Below are positions 46,034 to 57,659 of a stretch of DNA of 64,000 nucleotides, in pieces; the stretch's first letter is position 1, and the number at the start of each line of letters is the position of its first letter. A model generated the notes under the pieces. That model was given only the letters and a program-made list of their open reading frames with translations. It was not told where the DNA came from and ran no database searches. The DNA is taken from positions 13,398,546 to 13,462,545 of the forward strand of contig JAJEKV010000009.1 of NCBI GenBank assembly GCA_021234155.1, given 5' to 3'. The DNA is from Isoetes taiwanensis. Lineage: Eukaryota; Streptophyta; Lycopodiopsida; Isoetales; Isoetaceae. The translations under genes and the position numbers were made by a program.

Positions 46034-46140
46034 CACAAATAAATAACTATTTTTGTCCACATAAGCAAGGTCCCCTATGTGCAGCCAACCATCTTTATCC
46101 ACAGTTGCAAAATTGAAGTTGGCCAGGACAAAAGGCATAG
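46034..46140 (-). pseudogene. Fragment of a 4CL-like adenylate-forming enzyme
   Basis: Minus-strand translation gives ANFNFATVDKDGWLHIGDLA followed by YVDKNSYLFV. This is the hinge region of AMP-binding CoA ligases, normally (T)xDxDGWLHTGDxGYxDxxGYxFVVDR. The usual T of TGD is I here, and after LFV the similarity stops instead of giving the expected basic KELIK loop. No other part of the enzyme was found nearby. One isolated exon-sized piece, probably a captured or relict fragment. Confidence 0.55.
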
Positions 46141-48673
46141 CACGAGAGCAAAGGATATGTCAACTCTGGAACTTAGGAATGGTGAAAGAAGCTGTCTATT
46201 TTGGGACCCAACCACCCTATAGAAGCTCATGAACATTACACCACATGTATTTTCTTTTATGCAGTACCTTTTTGCTGTAATGTAAAGCAGGCCAAAACTA
46301 CAGTCTCTACTATTGCTCGCCAGAGAAGAAGGAAGACACCATGATTGCCATAACAAGTGATGATCACATGTTATTGTGGGGCTGTGATTAATTCCACAAA
46401 GCCACAGATAGCCACGTCTACTGGATGGTTTGACAGTGGCATAAGCTGTAACAAATCCATTGTTATTTCTAATGGAAATGCTAGTATTATAGTTTAGATG
46501 ACTAATGAATAGAATAGAATAGAATAGTCTACTTATTAAGAACTTGCACGAACAAATCCTTAAAATGCATTTAGGTAGTTGCGTCTTCATTCCAGCACTT
46601 GATATGTTCAGTAGCTAGATAGGAGAATCTGAAGTCTTGTGTGGCATGAATGAAAGTCATCATGCCCTGTTCATGGTTTCTAGTTCCAGCCTTTTACTTT
46701 ACGCATCAACACCATACAGTTTGTTGCATATTATTTCGCAACACAAGTGATCCAGTGGAGTTGAAAAAAGAAAACGAATAGGGCATAAAGTCCACTGCAT
46801 CAAGCGGGTGCAGACTTATCTACAGAGAACGGCATTGCCCACCAGAAAAGAAAGAACTTCATTGTCTCATCCCCGCTCCACCTGGGTACAAGAATCCATT
46901 TTCTTGGCCTAAGAGCAGGGATGTTGCTTGATTTGCAAATGTGCCTCATAAAGAGCTTACTGTAGAAAAAGCTATTTAGAACTGGATACAATATGAGGGG
47001 GACAAATTCATTTTCCCAGGGGGAGTGTTTTAATTTAGACAATTTCTGGTTTTCTCTTGTCAATATTCTAACTCCTAAGTAGCTGCCATGCATTGGTTTC
47101 TCTAGGTGGCAAGCTGGGGTGCCTATCTATTGAAGAAGAATATCTTGACAATGTCATTTGCTCTTAGAGACACACATGAAGGTCAGGTACAGTTTGCTGC
47201 TTGGCGTCCCTGCCATGAGCAGTTTGTAGCAAGCACCACTCGTACCATCCAAAGTACAATGCGACTACCAAAAAACTCGATCCAACAGACTACCATAATG
47301 AAATTTGGATCTTCCCTATGAAGGTTTTACATTAAAGAGGTTCAAAATAGGCCACATATGCCCTCCAATGGACCATCAAATCTGGGCCTTGTGTTTCATT
47401 GCCTTGTATAGAAGAGAAAAGAAGGTATAGACAGATGAGAAATAGAAGAGAGAATATATTATTACAAGTTCTACATTCTCCCAACGAAATAAGATATGGT
47501 AGGTCACTTGAGGTCCAAGATATTTAAACACTCAACATGAACGTCTTGCCATTGCTATCATAATATCCGACAAGTTTCTTCTTATTCGCAATAGAGTTGT
47601 ATGAGCTGGACCAACCTTAACAGGTTGCAGAATAATTTCTAGCTAAAATCATTTCAACCTACCAGATTTATAGATAGCTCTGCCAATTACTGTTGCCTGC
47701 ACTTGACGTATGACAATTTGATGTCAACAAGTGAAAGAACAATTGTCGATTTGGAACCACATCAAGTCCACATCCAACAATCAGGTTCTCCAGTTGCAAA
47801 CAATATGCAAGAGTTTTGGCAGCACGTCCTTTTCCATCGAATTATGTAGATTAGTGCCTAAACATTAATTTGTACTCCATATCCTAAATTCACACCTAGA
47901 AAGAACCACGCATGCAGACTCCACAAAAGACCATGAGGAATCTGTCATTGTACATGGCTGGAAGATGCCTACCCCTAGGAGAAGGTGCTTTACCTCTACA
48001 ACTAGATGAACTAACGTTATTAATGAAGTACTTCTAGAATCTTATAAATGCCTGCCATATTGCCACAAGCTTTCAAAACATAACAAATGTGTAGCATTGG
48101 GAGAAATACCTTCAAATTGCATCTGTCAGCAGAACTGATAACTTCTCCAATTGGAAGCTTGCAAAAGAGCTTTTGTGCCCGTTATCTTTCAGTAATTTTG
48201 AAAATGATTGAAAACACTGGTCTGGCGGATTATAAATGGATCTTATGAGTGCTTTATTGACAGGGATCTGCAAGAGCTTATTTTTATGGAGTAGCCAACA
48301 TGCTTTGCTCTGAAAATTGTTGGATAAACTAATATAAATTATGTATCATATAACCAATTGGTAATAACAGATTTTCTGCTGTATAACTTGTAACCTCCAT
48401 ATAGCTTGCATTATTTGCAATCTCTAAATAGTGTTTAAAGCGCCAAATATATTGCGCTGAGAATATACAGAAACAACCTATGTAATTAGAGAGCATTTGT
48501 TGCTGCAAAATTTGCATGCTGAACATACCAACTTGCTAAGTTGCGGCACAACCTTGATGTCTAGCAGCCACAATCATTGAAACAGTTCTATGACCTCTTA
48601 TTAGAGCTTTTGTAATTATCTTTATTGATTGGTAATCAAGAGCACCAAGCAATCTAGTGTTGGCCATTGGGCA
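46141..48673. other. Region without a supported gene
   Basis: ORFs up to 171 codons (minus 46075-46590) overlap the 4CL-like fragment in the wrong frame and are not credible. An (AATAG)n run lies at about 46500-46525. No RNA gene or element boundary recognised. Confidence 0.4.
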
Positions 48674-49052
48674 CCATGGAATAAATTACTACTCCTATAT
48701 TTTAGTGTAGCCAAGATAGGTTTAGCTAGACTACCTTCAAATTGGGGCTAGAGGTTTCTAACACTTGGCTAAACTAAATGGTTTTTCTCCATCACACTTT
48801 CTTGCTTTTGGATAAACTTAAGTCAAATATTAGCCATCATGCTATAGTAATTTGAAAAAATCCAAGCATTTTGGCAAAGACATTGAATTTATTGTAAATA
48901 CAATCAAGACATAAACATACATGAACATGTTCAAAAACCTAAAAAAAAGGACTATATTGTTCCTTTTCCTCCAATGCTTCAACTTTCTACTTGGAAAAAG
49001 AAAGAAAGTGAAAAAAAAAAAGAAAATAAATATAAACCCTATTTGAAATTTC
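48674..49052. mobile_element. Inverted half-copy of the 45.1-kb foldback element
   Basis: Reverse complement of about 45389-45779, only slightly diverged, with CCATGGAATAAATTACTACT at its left end. Its right end abuts the VPS4-like exon at the sequence GAAATTTC, shared by both partners. The two copies make ~385-bp inverted arms about 2.9 kb apart. Confidence 0.8.
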
Positions 49053-49480
49053 ACAGGTAATATGACTGCCTCTTGTAAAGCTTCCTTTGCATTCTCCAGT
49101 CCAACAACTTCTGACCACCTAACGTTAGGCTTCTCTCGGATTATAGTTGCACTGAGGCCAGACCTGAGTTTAGCATGCTCAGGGTCTTCCCCATCGCCCT
49201 CATCATCTTTGTTTGTCTTTGACTTTGGCTTAGTTGTTACAGCTGCATCACCATTAGAAGTAGGGCCTGTAGTTCCCGCTTCCTCTAACACTGCCATGAT
49301 CTCCTCAGCCCGCCCGCAGATACTCAGTGAATTTCTATGTGATTAGCCTCTTTAATCTTGGGATTCTTTTCATATTTGAGGTGGGTTCGGAAATACTCCA
49401 AGGCATTCATATACAGAGGGAAGGCTTTTGCATATTTCCAGCATTGTCTTCTTGCACATGCAATGGAGTGGAACTAGAAT
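49053..49480 (-). pseudogene. VPS4/SKD1 AAA-ATPase N-terminal fragment, frameshifted
   Basis: On the minus strand the MIT-domain part is readable as VQEDNAGN, then after a frame change KAFPLYMNALEYFRTHLKYE with KNPKIKEA. Another frame change leads to MAVLEEAG, a linker with [20 protein letters not shown], and the start of the AAA domain: [20 protein letters not shown] with [23 protein letters not shown]4 disassembles ESCRT-III at endosomes. The coding sequence stops at VKF, where the foldback copy (48674-49052) begins, so Walker A, Walker B and the rest are missing. Frameshifts and truncation show it is dead. MIT and linker are contiguous, without visible introns. Confidence 0.8.
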
Positions 49481-50602
49481 CCCTCCAAAGCTTAGGAATT
49501 GGTCTGCACAACGATTCATAAAGCAAGCAAAGGAAGATGTAGCTTCTGAAATAATAGCAATAAGCAATGCTGAGCTTTCAAACCTACTTTAAGTTATCCC
49601 GTAATGCGAATGCCAACTCCAATTCTCTACCCCGGGGATAACTTCCAATGCTACCCTGCCATGCTGGAATTTCCATGTTTTTCCTCAACCGTAGATTAAA
49701 TCTAACGACTATGAGGCTCTCAACGTGGACAAAAGTCCTAGTTGGCGGCAACGTGGACAGCTTCAAATTGCTTTAAAGTGTCAACTTGTGTTTGTGCAAA
49801 TGTGCAAAAAATTAATTAGCACATTTCCGTGTCCACCCTACAACAATTGCGATTCTAGCTTATCCATGTGTCCATTGATCTTCGAATTTAGGTCACGAAA
49901 TTTTTCCAGAAAAATTAGAAATAGCTTCTTCGACTCTTAATGAGTCAATGTTTTTGCATTTATTGATCAACCGCATATTGCCACATGTCCTAAATTCTTT
50001 TCCAGGAATTTTAATCAAAATAATTTGCTTGTTTTGTTGTAGCACTTGGATCTTATTTTTCAAATTCTAGTTTACATTCTGAAATTCTAGTTTACATTTC
50101 ACTTTACATTCTTGAATTACATAGTTACATGCCATAAAATTCAGTGGGGAATTTTATTTGGAGGGTTTTTTTGAAGAGGGCTTAGAGGGTTTCTTAGAAG
50201 AATATGTAGCATAATAACAGGGGGTTTCTTTTGTATTTTTGTACTTTTTTCCCTAAGGTTTTTATATGATTTCATGGATGTATTTGATGAGGCATACTGA
50301 TTAGTATATCTAGAGTGCGCGTACGGTTGAACTAATTTTGATGCCTATAATCCAATGGTTTAGACCCATATATCATATATTTATTTTTATATTGTATTTT
50401 CGTATTGTATCAAATATTCTGCTCGACATGCAAGGCTCGAGATAACCCATTTTAGGGTTATGTGTTGGGAATGAAAATGAAGATTTTTAGGGAAGAATCA
50501 TCTCTGCATTCCGGCGATCTGCGAACAGGAGAATTCCGGGTTTGACAGGTCGTGATGTCTGCAGATTGACAACGAATCATTACCAACCGCCCTCTTAATT
50601 TT
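49481..50602. other. Non-genic AT-rich stretch
   Basis: No supported gene. At 50150-50195 a block containing GGAGGGTTTTTTTGAAGAGG and TTAGAGGGTTT is inverted at about 57533-57570. Confidence 0.4.
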
Positions 50603-52150
50603 TTGTTTTATCAGGGTTCATGGTCCCGAGAGCTGAACCGATTTGTTTTCCTGGACGTTTGGATCTCCCTGCCTCTTTCCTGCCATATATTTTTGCTCAT
50701 CTTCAATGCCTTTTTGCCGCCACCACCTCTTCACGAAGAGTTAAGGCGCCAGATGGTAATGCTTCTCCTCATTCTAACAAATGTTTTCAGCTCCATAGCG
50801 GTAACGTATCTCCTCAAAGAGTTCCTTCTTCTCCACCTCTTACTCCCAAATCTTCACAAACATCCCCTTAAGCCCAATAGCTTCCCTCCTCCACCTCCCC
50901 CTCCCCCTAGAGATTGGGATTTCTTTGATCCTTTCACATCTGAAGCAAGATCTAGTAACAAACCTCCCAAGTTTATCTATGGATTAAAAGGCCTTGATCG
51001 GGCTCAACGTACCTTGGAGTTTAGTGATGGAACCGGGTATGATAGTTCTCAAAGTGGTGATGTAAGAGAATTATCCATTATTATTCCTTCGTTTTCTTGG
51101 ACAAAAGGATTTGGTTGAAGTTCTTAGAGAAATGGATGAACTATTCATGAAGGCTCATGAAAGTGGAAAAGAGCTTGGACGTCTTCTTGAATCAAGAAAG
51201 ATACATTATCATTCCAACTTTGTCAATCTTAGGGGTATGTTCTTTGTCTATTCTATGTTTATAAGAGTCTTTTTGCCTACCCGCCCGAGGCAAAAACTTA
51301 CTTGAAATTCATATGCCAGATTTGATTCCCACTCTAATCGTGTATTGCAAGCTATTTCATGGGGAAATTGGTACAATAGAAGTAGCGTAAGCAATTGAGG
51401 ATGTTGATCTTTGTGACTCAACAAGTCATTCAAATACTCTTGATAAAATCTTTGCATGGGAAAAGAAGTTATATGACGAAGTGAAGGTATGCAATTTTGA
51501 TTGCTTTTGGCTTTTTCTTATTTATTTCCAAATATGAATACATATGCAAATAATTTTCTAGCAAAGTTCTTTGAAATCTGCTTGCGAGTGGAGTCTGAGA
51601 AAAAGAGTGCTCGCTAAGAAGCCGAGGATTCTAGAGGAGATTATGAAGCAATCGACAAGACACGGCTGCTATTAAAGCATCACGCATTACACGGATAATG
51701 GTTGCACTTGAAGGTGTTGCCACTGCTACAAAAAATATTCAAAAGCTGAGAGATGAAGAACTCTATCCGCAACTTCTTGAGCTCTTGGAAGGGTAAAATT
51801 TACATCTGTTGCTACTTAGATTTGATGATGTTTTCATATTCTTGACATGAAAAAGTTAATGAAAATTGCAGGCTTATGGGAATGTGGGTAGGCCTTTATC
51901 ATTGCCATTTGGAGCAACATAGAGTAGTCATGCAAATGAAGGCAGTGGAATGCGTTGGAAGAGATGAAGCAACCACAAACCTTCATCGGCAGACTACATT
52001 GCAGTTGGAAGCAGCACTTGATGAATGGTATGTCACATTTCACAGATTTATTTACGCACAGCGGGATTACTTGCACAATTTGAGTGGATGGCTCAAGATG
52101 AGTCTTGAACCACTTGAACTTGATGAGAGGAGCTTGGAATCTCCTATGAG
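50603..52150 (+). pseudogene. NRG2-like DUF630/DUF632 gene, degraded
   Basis: Recognisable pieces run in family order. A Pro-rich segment (PPPPPPPPRDWDFFDPF, about 50889-50940) comes first. The DUF632 start follows (VEVLREMDELFMKAHESGKE, 51110-51170). Next are a shifted exon with NTLDKIFAWEKKLYDEVK near 51430-51485, the YEAIDKTR and ELYPQLLELLEG region near 51640-51790 in alternating frames, and 51876-52140 (TTLQLEAALDEWYVTFHRFI, YAQRDYLHNLSGWLKMSLEP). Intron-like gaps sit at the expected places. The N-terminal MGC-type DUF630 was not found. Members of this family act in nitrate signalling or leaf development. Stops and frameshifts mean this copy is not functional. Confidence 0.75.
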
Positions 52151-52154
52151 ACCA

Positions 52155-52340
52155 TCAATCCCTCCGATTCATGGTGGCATTGGTAGGGGTTTTTTCCTTT
52201 TTTTGATGAGGAAACAAGTTGGAGAGGCTACTGTACAAACAATTGCAGATAATACATTGGCACATTTTTTCCTTTTTTTGATGAGGAAACAAGTTGGAGA
52301 GGCTATTGTACAGACAATTGCTTTATTAGACAGTTGCTTT
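52155..52340. repeat. Tandem duplication of ~80 bp at the end of the NRG2-like remnant
   Basis: TTTTTTGATGAGGAAACAAG followed by TTGGAGAGGCTA(C/T)TGTACA is present at about 52198 and 52274, in the same orientation. Confidence 0.75.
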
Positions 52341-52580
52341 ATTAATGTTAACATCACACATTCCATTCCATTCCATTCGACACAATCACATGTGAATTCT
52401 CAAGTTCAATATAATTGTTCAAGTGCATGATATTACATTATGCTTTAATATTATAGTTACTCATATTTCATTTTACTATATGTAGCATAATAACATAACA
52501 CATATTGCTACATGTCCATTTATATTCTCACGCCTCATTTTTTTTATGGCCCGAAGGGCAAAACATTTTTTAGTATAATA

Positions 52581-53187
52581 ACCAACACATAACTACCATT
52601 GACATTAATAAATATAACCATTGGATCCAACACATTTAAATTAAAATCCCCTTAAACCCCCTTTGGTTTGGGTGCATATTCACACGGGTGGCGTAGGGCG
52701 TGAGAGCCCTCATAATTGTATTTTTTTACACGTCTGAAATCAACACCATATAGTATTCCTATTGAAATCTTATAGTATTTTGCGAATCTTGTTATACAGT
52801 ATAGCAAATCTTGTACTTGCATACCCCACAAATGAGGAACTTTACGTACGGTGTAGATTAAGGAATATGGGGCGAATATGCCAATCCGACAGCTCTCGAT
52901 GCCCGGAGTCACCCCCCGTGTGAATATGCACCCAAGTGGGGTATGCAAGTACAAGATTTGCTATACTGTATAACAAGATTCGCAAAATACTATAAGATTT
53001 CAACCGGAATACTATATGGTGTTGATTTCGTACGTGCAAAATACAATTATGAGGGCTCTCGATGCCCGGAGTCACCCCCCGTGTGAATATGCACCCAAAC
53101 CAAAGGGGGTTTAAGGGGGATTTTAATTTAAATGTGTTGGATCCAATGGTTATATTTATTAATGTCAATGGTAGTTATGTGTTGGTT
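52581..53187. mobile_element. Long foldback element, arms ~250 bp
   Basis: The left arm 52581-52827 (AACCAACACATAACTACCAT...) is the reverse complement of 52937-53187. Loss of a ~17-base GATGCCCGGAGTCACC segment from the left arm is the main difference. The 110-bp loop contains an extra copy of that segment in right-arm orientation. The flanking TAAGGGGGATTTTAAT at 53112 recurs at 53187. Transcription would give a near-perfect long hairpin RNA. Confidence 0.88.
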
Positions 53188-53189
53188 AA

Positions 53190-54960
53190 GGGGGATTTTA
53201 ATATTCTTAAGAATACTTTGCTGTGGTAGGATGTAAACTACATTAGTTTATTTTTTAATATAGAGCAAAATGCAATCATAAAGTGAGTACATTCAAAGTA
53301 TACACTCATAATATATTCTTGACCTACGAAATATGAAGCTTGTATTTGACATCCATATAAGGGATGTTGACTTTTGTGTATGACCTTGTAGTTGTAAAGT
53401 TGGACCTTTGTAGTTGACATTCGTATGAGGGATGTTGACTTTCACGCATGTTACATCAAAATGAAGTTGTTAGCATTTCTTATTGGAAGGATGAGAGACA
53501 AATTTGATTATTGATCAATTAAAAAAGGTACAATAATCTAAGACACAAAGTTTAAAACCCAAAGGGGCCTTTGTGCAAGACCATGCAAAGCAAAATTTCT
53601 ACATAGTTTCAAAGCTTACTTCATCTATCATTAGAACATTTTCCTAAGTGGAAAGAGTTACAACCATTAAAGAGGCACAAAAAATTTGGAGCTACGAATA
53701 TTTAGTTCTAGGAAATGTCCCAATAAAAGTTGCATAAGTCAAGACAATATCACTCTTTGCTTTAAGGAAACATTGCTCTTAGTTTTCTATGAACAATGTT
53801 CCCTTAGGGCAGTTTTCCATGGGCCCAAAAGGTTTCCTTGAGGTCAGGCGTTGATCTTAGGTGTTCCGATGAGCACCTCACCTGGAGCTCCATTTCTCAC
53901 TTAAAAATGAAGAATTGTTGCTTCATTTCTGGACGGTGAGATCAAGAATTGCTTTTGTCCTTTTTTAAATTTACGGCATAAACTTTTGTGTTTTCTTCTA
54001 AAACTCGTCCCGTTCATGCCAAGAAGATAGGATCCAGCCTTGTTAGGTTCATAGGAATGAGGCATCTCTTTTGTTCAGGTTAAGCTCCATAAAATGATTT
54101 AAGATGTAAGCACTTGGTGAATCACATAGAATAAAGAAGGATGAGTTTAATCTTGATACATGTTGTACCTCATCTTACTTCTCAGGAGGGATAATAACTT
54201 TTAATGTTAGTTTTTTTCATCTCTGTTCGTTTTTAGCCATGCTAATTGTCAAGGGGGATGTCATGACATTTCATATTGCATGTGTCTTGATGGCTAAGCA
54301 TGTTGAGCCATCATGTTGATAACATGGCATATATAAGCCATAGTCGCGCTAGTTTCTTTTGGTTGGTTCTCTCAGAGCTCTGGTTTCGGCGCTTATAGCT
54401 ACTGTTGTAGCTATCTTTTTCATCCTATATAGCATTCTCCAATAGAGCTCTTCAATTCTCGACTTTAATGGTAGAGACTTGCTGTTTCTTGAGATAACTC
54501 CTTGTCTGCTAGCATGCCTCTCAAGATTCCAAAGCAATAATCTTTTCAAATTTTGAGTCAGGTCCATTAATTCTGAAATGGACTAAATCTGGTAGTGACC
54601 ATGTTCCCCAATGGCACTTTCAGGACAGTCAGCAAAGGAAACCTTGTATGTGTCTAGATATGTGCAGATAGTGAAGAGTGTTGCTCTTGAGGCCTTAGCC
54701 TGGGAATTAATAACTCAAACTTAAATAACAAAAGGAAGAATTACCAATGCAATCTCTAGTTATCAAATGCCATGACAAGTCAAACTTACATTTCCACCCG
54801 TAGATTCCTTCTTTACATCTTGAAACACGCATTCAATGCTTTTACTTGGCGTTTCACTTCACCTGTGAAACTAACCTCGTCAGTCACAAATCTTTACAGC
54901 AGAAAAATCCAGCACATTTCATAAATGCAGAACTTCATTATAAGAACCATCATCATGACT
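53190..54960. other. Intergenic, no gene recognised
   Basis: Contains two diverged copies of a TTGACATCC(A/G)TAT-G-GGGATGTTGACTTT-like segment at 53345 and 53420. Otherwise no coding or structural signal that I can support. Confidence 0.4.
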
Positions 54961-54964
54961 GCAA

Positions 54965-55268
54965 ATGTAAAGATACCTAGAGCATCATCTGGAGCGGGTG
55001 CTTTAATTCTCAAAGTCAGCCAACCGGAAAAAGAGTGGGCCAGTAACGAACTTCCCACTCTCAAATAACCAGGTAAGAAAATTAAGTAGGTGCACAGACA
55101 GAAAAATACCAAGTACTGGAGATCCATTGAGAAGTTCTTTAACAATCAATAACAATGGACTCATTGTTGCAGTTGGAAATGTCCTCAAATATGGATACCA
55201 TGGAGATTTATCTTTCAAAGAACTCTCATAGACCAGCCACAATGTGAGCCCTATAAGATCATCCTTTC
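54965..55268 (-). pseudogene. SET-domain / LSMT-like methyltransferase fragment
   Basis: The minus-strand exon 55268-55110 has an acceptor (TTTTAATTAG) and a donor (CTTG|GTATTT). It encodes about 53 residues including LIGLTLWLVYESSLKDKSPW and YPYLRTFP. This matches the helix before the i-SET region in plant Rubisco-LSMT-like SET proteins (…LLxExxxGxxSxWxPYLxxLP…). A second stretch after the intron is open but unrecognised. The SET core (NHS and catalytic Tyr) is not seen, so this is an exon-level fragment or part of an unresolved gene. Confidence 0.45.
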
Positions 55269-55439
55269 CTAATTAAAAGAAAGATATAGTTAAGTCTACA
55301 TTTGAAAGATGGCTGAGTGTTGTCTATAATCAATAACAATTTCTATTCTCTATAGCTCTAACAAAAACGCTGCAGATGAAAATAAAGTGGAGCAGCGAAG
55401 CCGCGAGCGAGCTGATATACCAATACAATAGAAACTAGC

Positions 55440-56200
55440 TCGATTTTAAATTATGTCTATAACTGCTAACACAACATTGTACTAGATCCAATAACAATAC
55501 ATTACCTTCTGAAAGCCTTGAGACAACAGGATGGTTGGAGCTCATGGGAAGCCGTCCTTTTAGGCTTTGGACAGGCATGAAAAAGGCAAAGAAAATTATA
55601 TCAAGTGCTCCAAGCCATGCAAAATCTCTATTGCAATACTCAATTGAACCGTTGGAGAAATCTGCCACCATTGAAGAATCTATTGCATACTCTAAAGAAA
55701 TACTGTATTGAAGAATCTGCCACTGCTCTGCCGATGAAAGAATCTGCCAGTGGGAAGACCAAGCCAAGAAGCCAGGACTTGGACAAGCAACAGTGCCGTC
55801 GCAGCCTTGAAGAACCCTTCGCCGGAAAATGGCACCCTTCGCTTTTGAGGGTGTGCGCCGGCGCACCTGCTCCAAGAGCAGAGGATTATTTTCAACATTT
55901 GCTATTGTCTTGGGTTTTGAAGAGGTGCCAGCTAGAGGGTGTGTGCCGGCGCACTAGGTCTACAGATGTGAAAATTCAATCCAACAATATATACATAGCC
56001 AACAATATATACATAGCCAGAGCCAGAGTAAAAAAGGAGTTGTGTTTTTGGGAGAACTGAAGCTTCCAACAGAAACCTTCTCAGAGAACCGAAGCATAGA
56101 ATTCGAGTTGCAGAACCTTCTTAGAGGACGAATTCATCGCTTTTCTTCCCCAACTTTCTTTCTTGACAAAAGCAACAGCGAGGGCATCTCTACATCATAG
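55440..56200. other. Region between SET-like and ARF-like fragments
   Basis: The minus ORF 55435-55875 might be a 5' exon of the SET-like gene but has no family signal. The palindromic GTGTGCGCCGGCGCAC at 55849-55864 recurs slightly changed near 55940. CCAACAATATATACATAG is duplicated in tandem at about 55981-56017. Confidence 0.35.
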
Positions 56201-56459
56201 CGCCAAATAAGACATGCTCCAAACTCGTTATCGAAGGAGCGGTGCTTTGGCTAAACCAGTAGTCATGGGCTTTGGGTTTGCAATTTTTGTACATTTAATT
56301 TGCTATTTCCAGTTCTTTTGTGCTTTGTTCTTTGCTGGTGCAACACATGCATGTTCAGTGTCTTCTACAATCCACGGTAAATATATTTATGTCACACATT
56401 CTGCTTCTAGTTCCAGTTAGATTTTTGCTATGCTAACTGGTTAAGCATCGATTTACTAG

Positions 56460-56995
56460 GGCAAGTCCTGCAGCATTTGTTGTTCCATATTATAAATACA
56501 TGAAAGCTTTCGAATTTACTCTGTCACTTGGGATGCGATTCAAAATGCAATTTGAAACTGAGAGATCTATAGAACTAAGGTTATCGTTCTCTTGGCGGCC
56601 TTTTGCTTCCAAGTTTTTTAAGTGTAGCTTTTTGGGATCAGATATCTATAATGGTGTCTTCATGTATTGTAGATATATGGGTACTATCATTGCAGTTGGA
56701 GATATTGATCCAAGAAGATGGCCAAGTACAAAGTGGAGGTGTTTGAAACAAGGTTTGTATTGGACTTCATTGTAAGCAATTATGCTATTATACTTAGAGC
56801 GTGATTGTTCAAAGTTTGTTAACTTATTAATGTTCCCCTTAGCATTATTTTATGTACTTTCCAAGGAGGATGGGATGAGCATAATGCCAATGAGACACAC
56901 TGCTAATGAGAGGCAAGAGAGGATCTTTTTATGGGAAATAGAGTCATTTATTGCACCTTACAATTGTTGGTTCTCCATCTGAATCAAGGATCAAA
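56460..56995 (+). pseudogene. Auxin response factor (ARF) middle-domain fragment
   Basis: Three exon-like pieces fit the Auxin_resp domain. 56460-56579 gives [20 protein letters not shown] then [14 protein letters not shown]. 56673-56753 gives [20 protein letters not shown] with KWRCLK, after a GT..AG intron. About 56868-56980 gives GWDEHNANE, a stop and frame change, then RQERIFLWEIESFIAP, the counterpart of the family's RVSPWEIEP. No B3 DNA-binding domain, Q-rich region or PB1 domain is present. ARFs bind auxin response elements in promoters. The stop in the last piece and missing domains indicate a relic. Confidence 0.8.
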
Positions 56996-56999
56996 AGGT

Positions 57000-57655
57000 T
57001 CAGAGTCAGCACCATCTAGATCTAGTTTTTAGGCATCTATTTTTTATCTATTCTGCATTTATTTTTCTTGTAAGATTCCGTTTAATTGTTATGTGCAATT
57101 TTGCAGATATTACAAACACATTCTCAGTGAAATTTTTTTAGCAAACCTCCCAACTGAATTAGAATGTTGGAAGTCCACAAATGAAAATTCCATGTACTCA
57201 AAAAGGGGGGCCAGGTGGTCTAAGTGATTATGAAGCTTAAAATTGTCCTTGGTGGATAGATTTTTGCTAATGGAGAATATCCAAGGCACAATCATCAAGG
57301 CACAATGTCCCAAATGAGAAAGACGCTTGGATTAAAGAAGTGTGGCATAAGTTCCATGGAGGAATCTCAAAATCTTCCTCGCATGGCTTTATGATGGTGT
57401 ATTTATTATAATCGTATGGACAATATACTACTTTGGTGCAGTTATATTTATTATAGTATGTAGTCTAGCAAAATCTTTTATACCCCAGAACCATTGACAA
57501 AAGTAAAAAAAAAAAAAAAAAAGACACAATCTAATAAACCCTCTAAACCCTTCCAAAAAAACCCTCCAAAAATTCGCGCTCAAATTCAGTCACAATTTCA
57601 AAATATCAGTTTTTCACTATCAAGATATGAAAATGACAGTTTTTCATACAAAAAT
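57000..57655. other. Non-genic stretch between ARF-like and recombinase genes
   Basis: Contains an A18 run near 57506-57523 and, at 57533-57570, the inverted counterpart of the 50150-50195 block. No coding signal. Confidence 0.45.
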
Positions 57656-57659
57656 TACA

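Noticed and set aside
46075-46590. 171-codon minus-strand ORF
   Set aside because: It reads the 4CL-like fragment in the wrong frame and contains microsatellite-derived residues.
55435-55875. 146-codon minus-strand ORF as first exon of a SET-domain gene
   Set aside because: No similarity to the family and no clear donor in phase with the SET-like exon.
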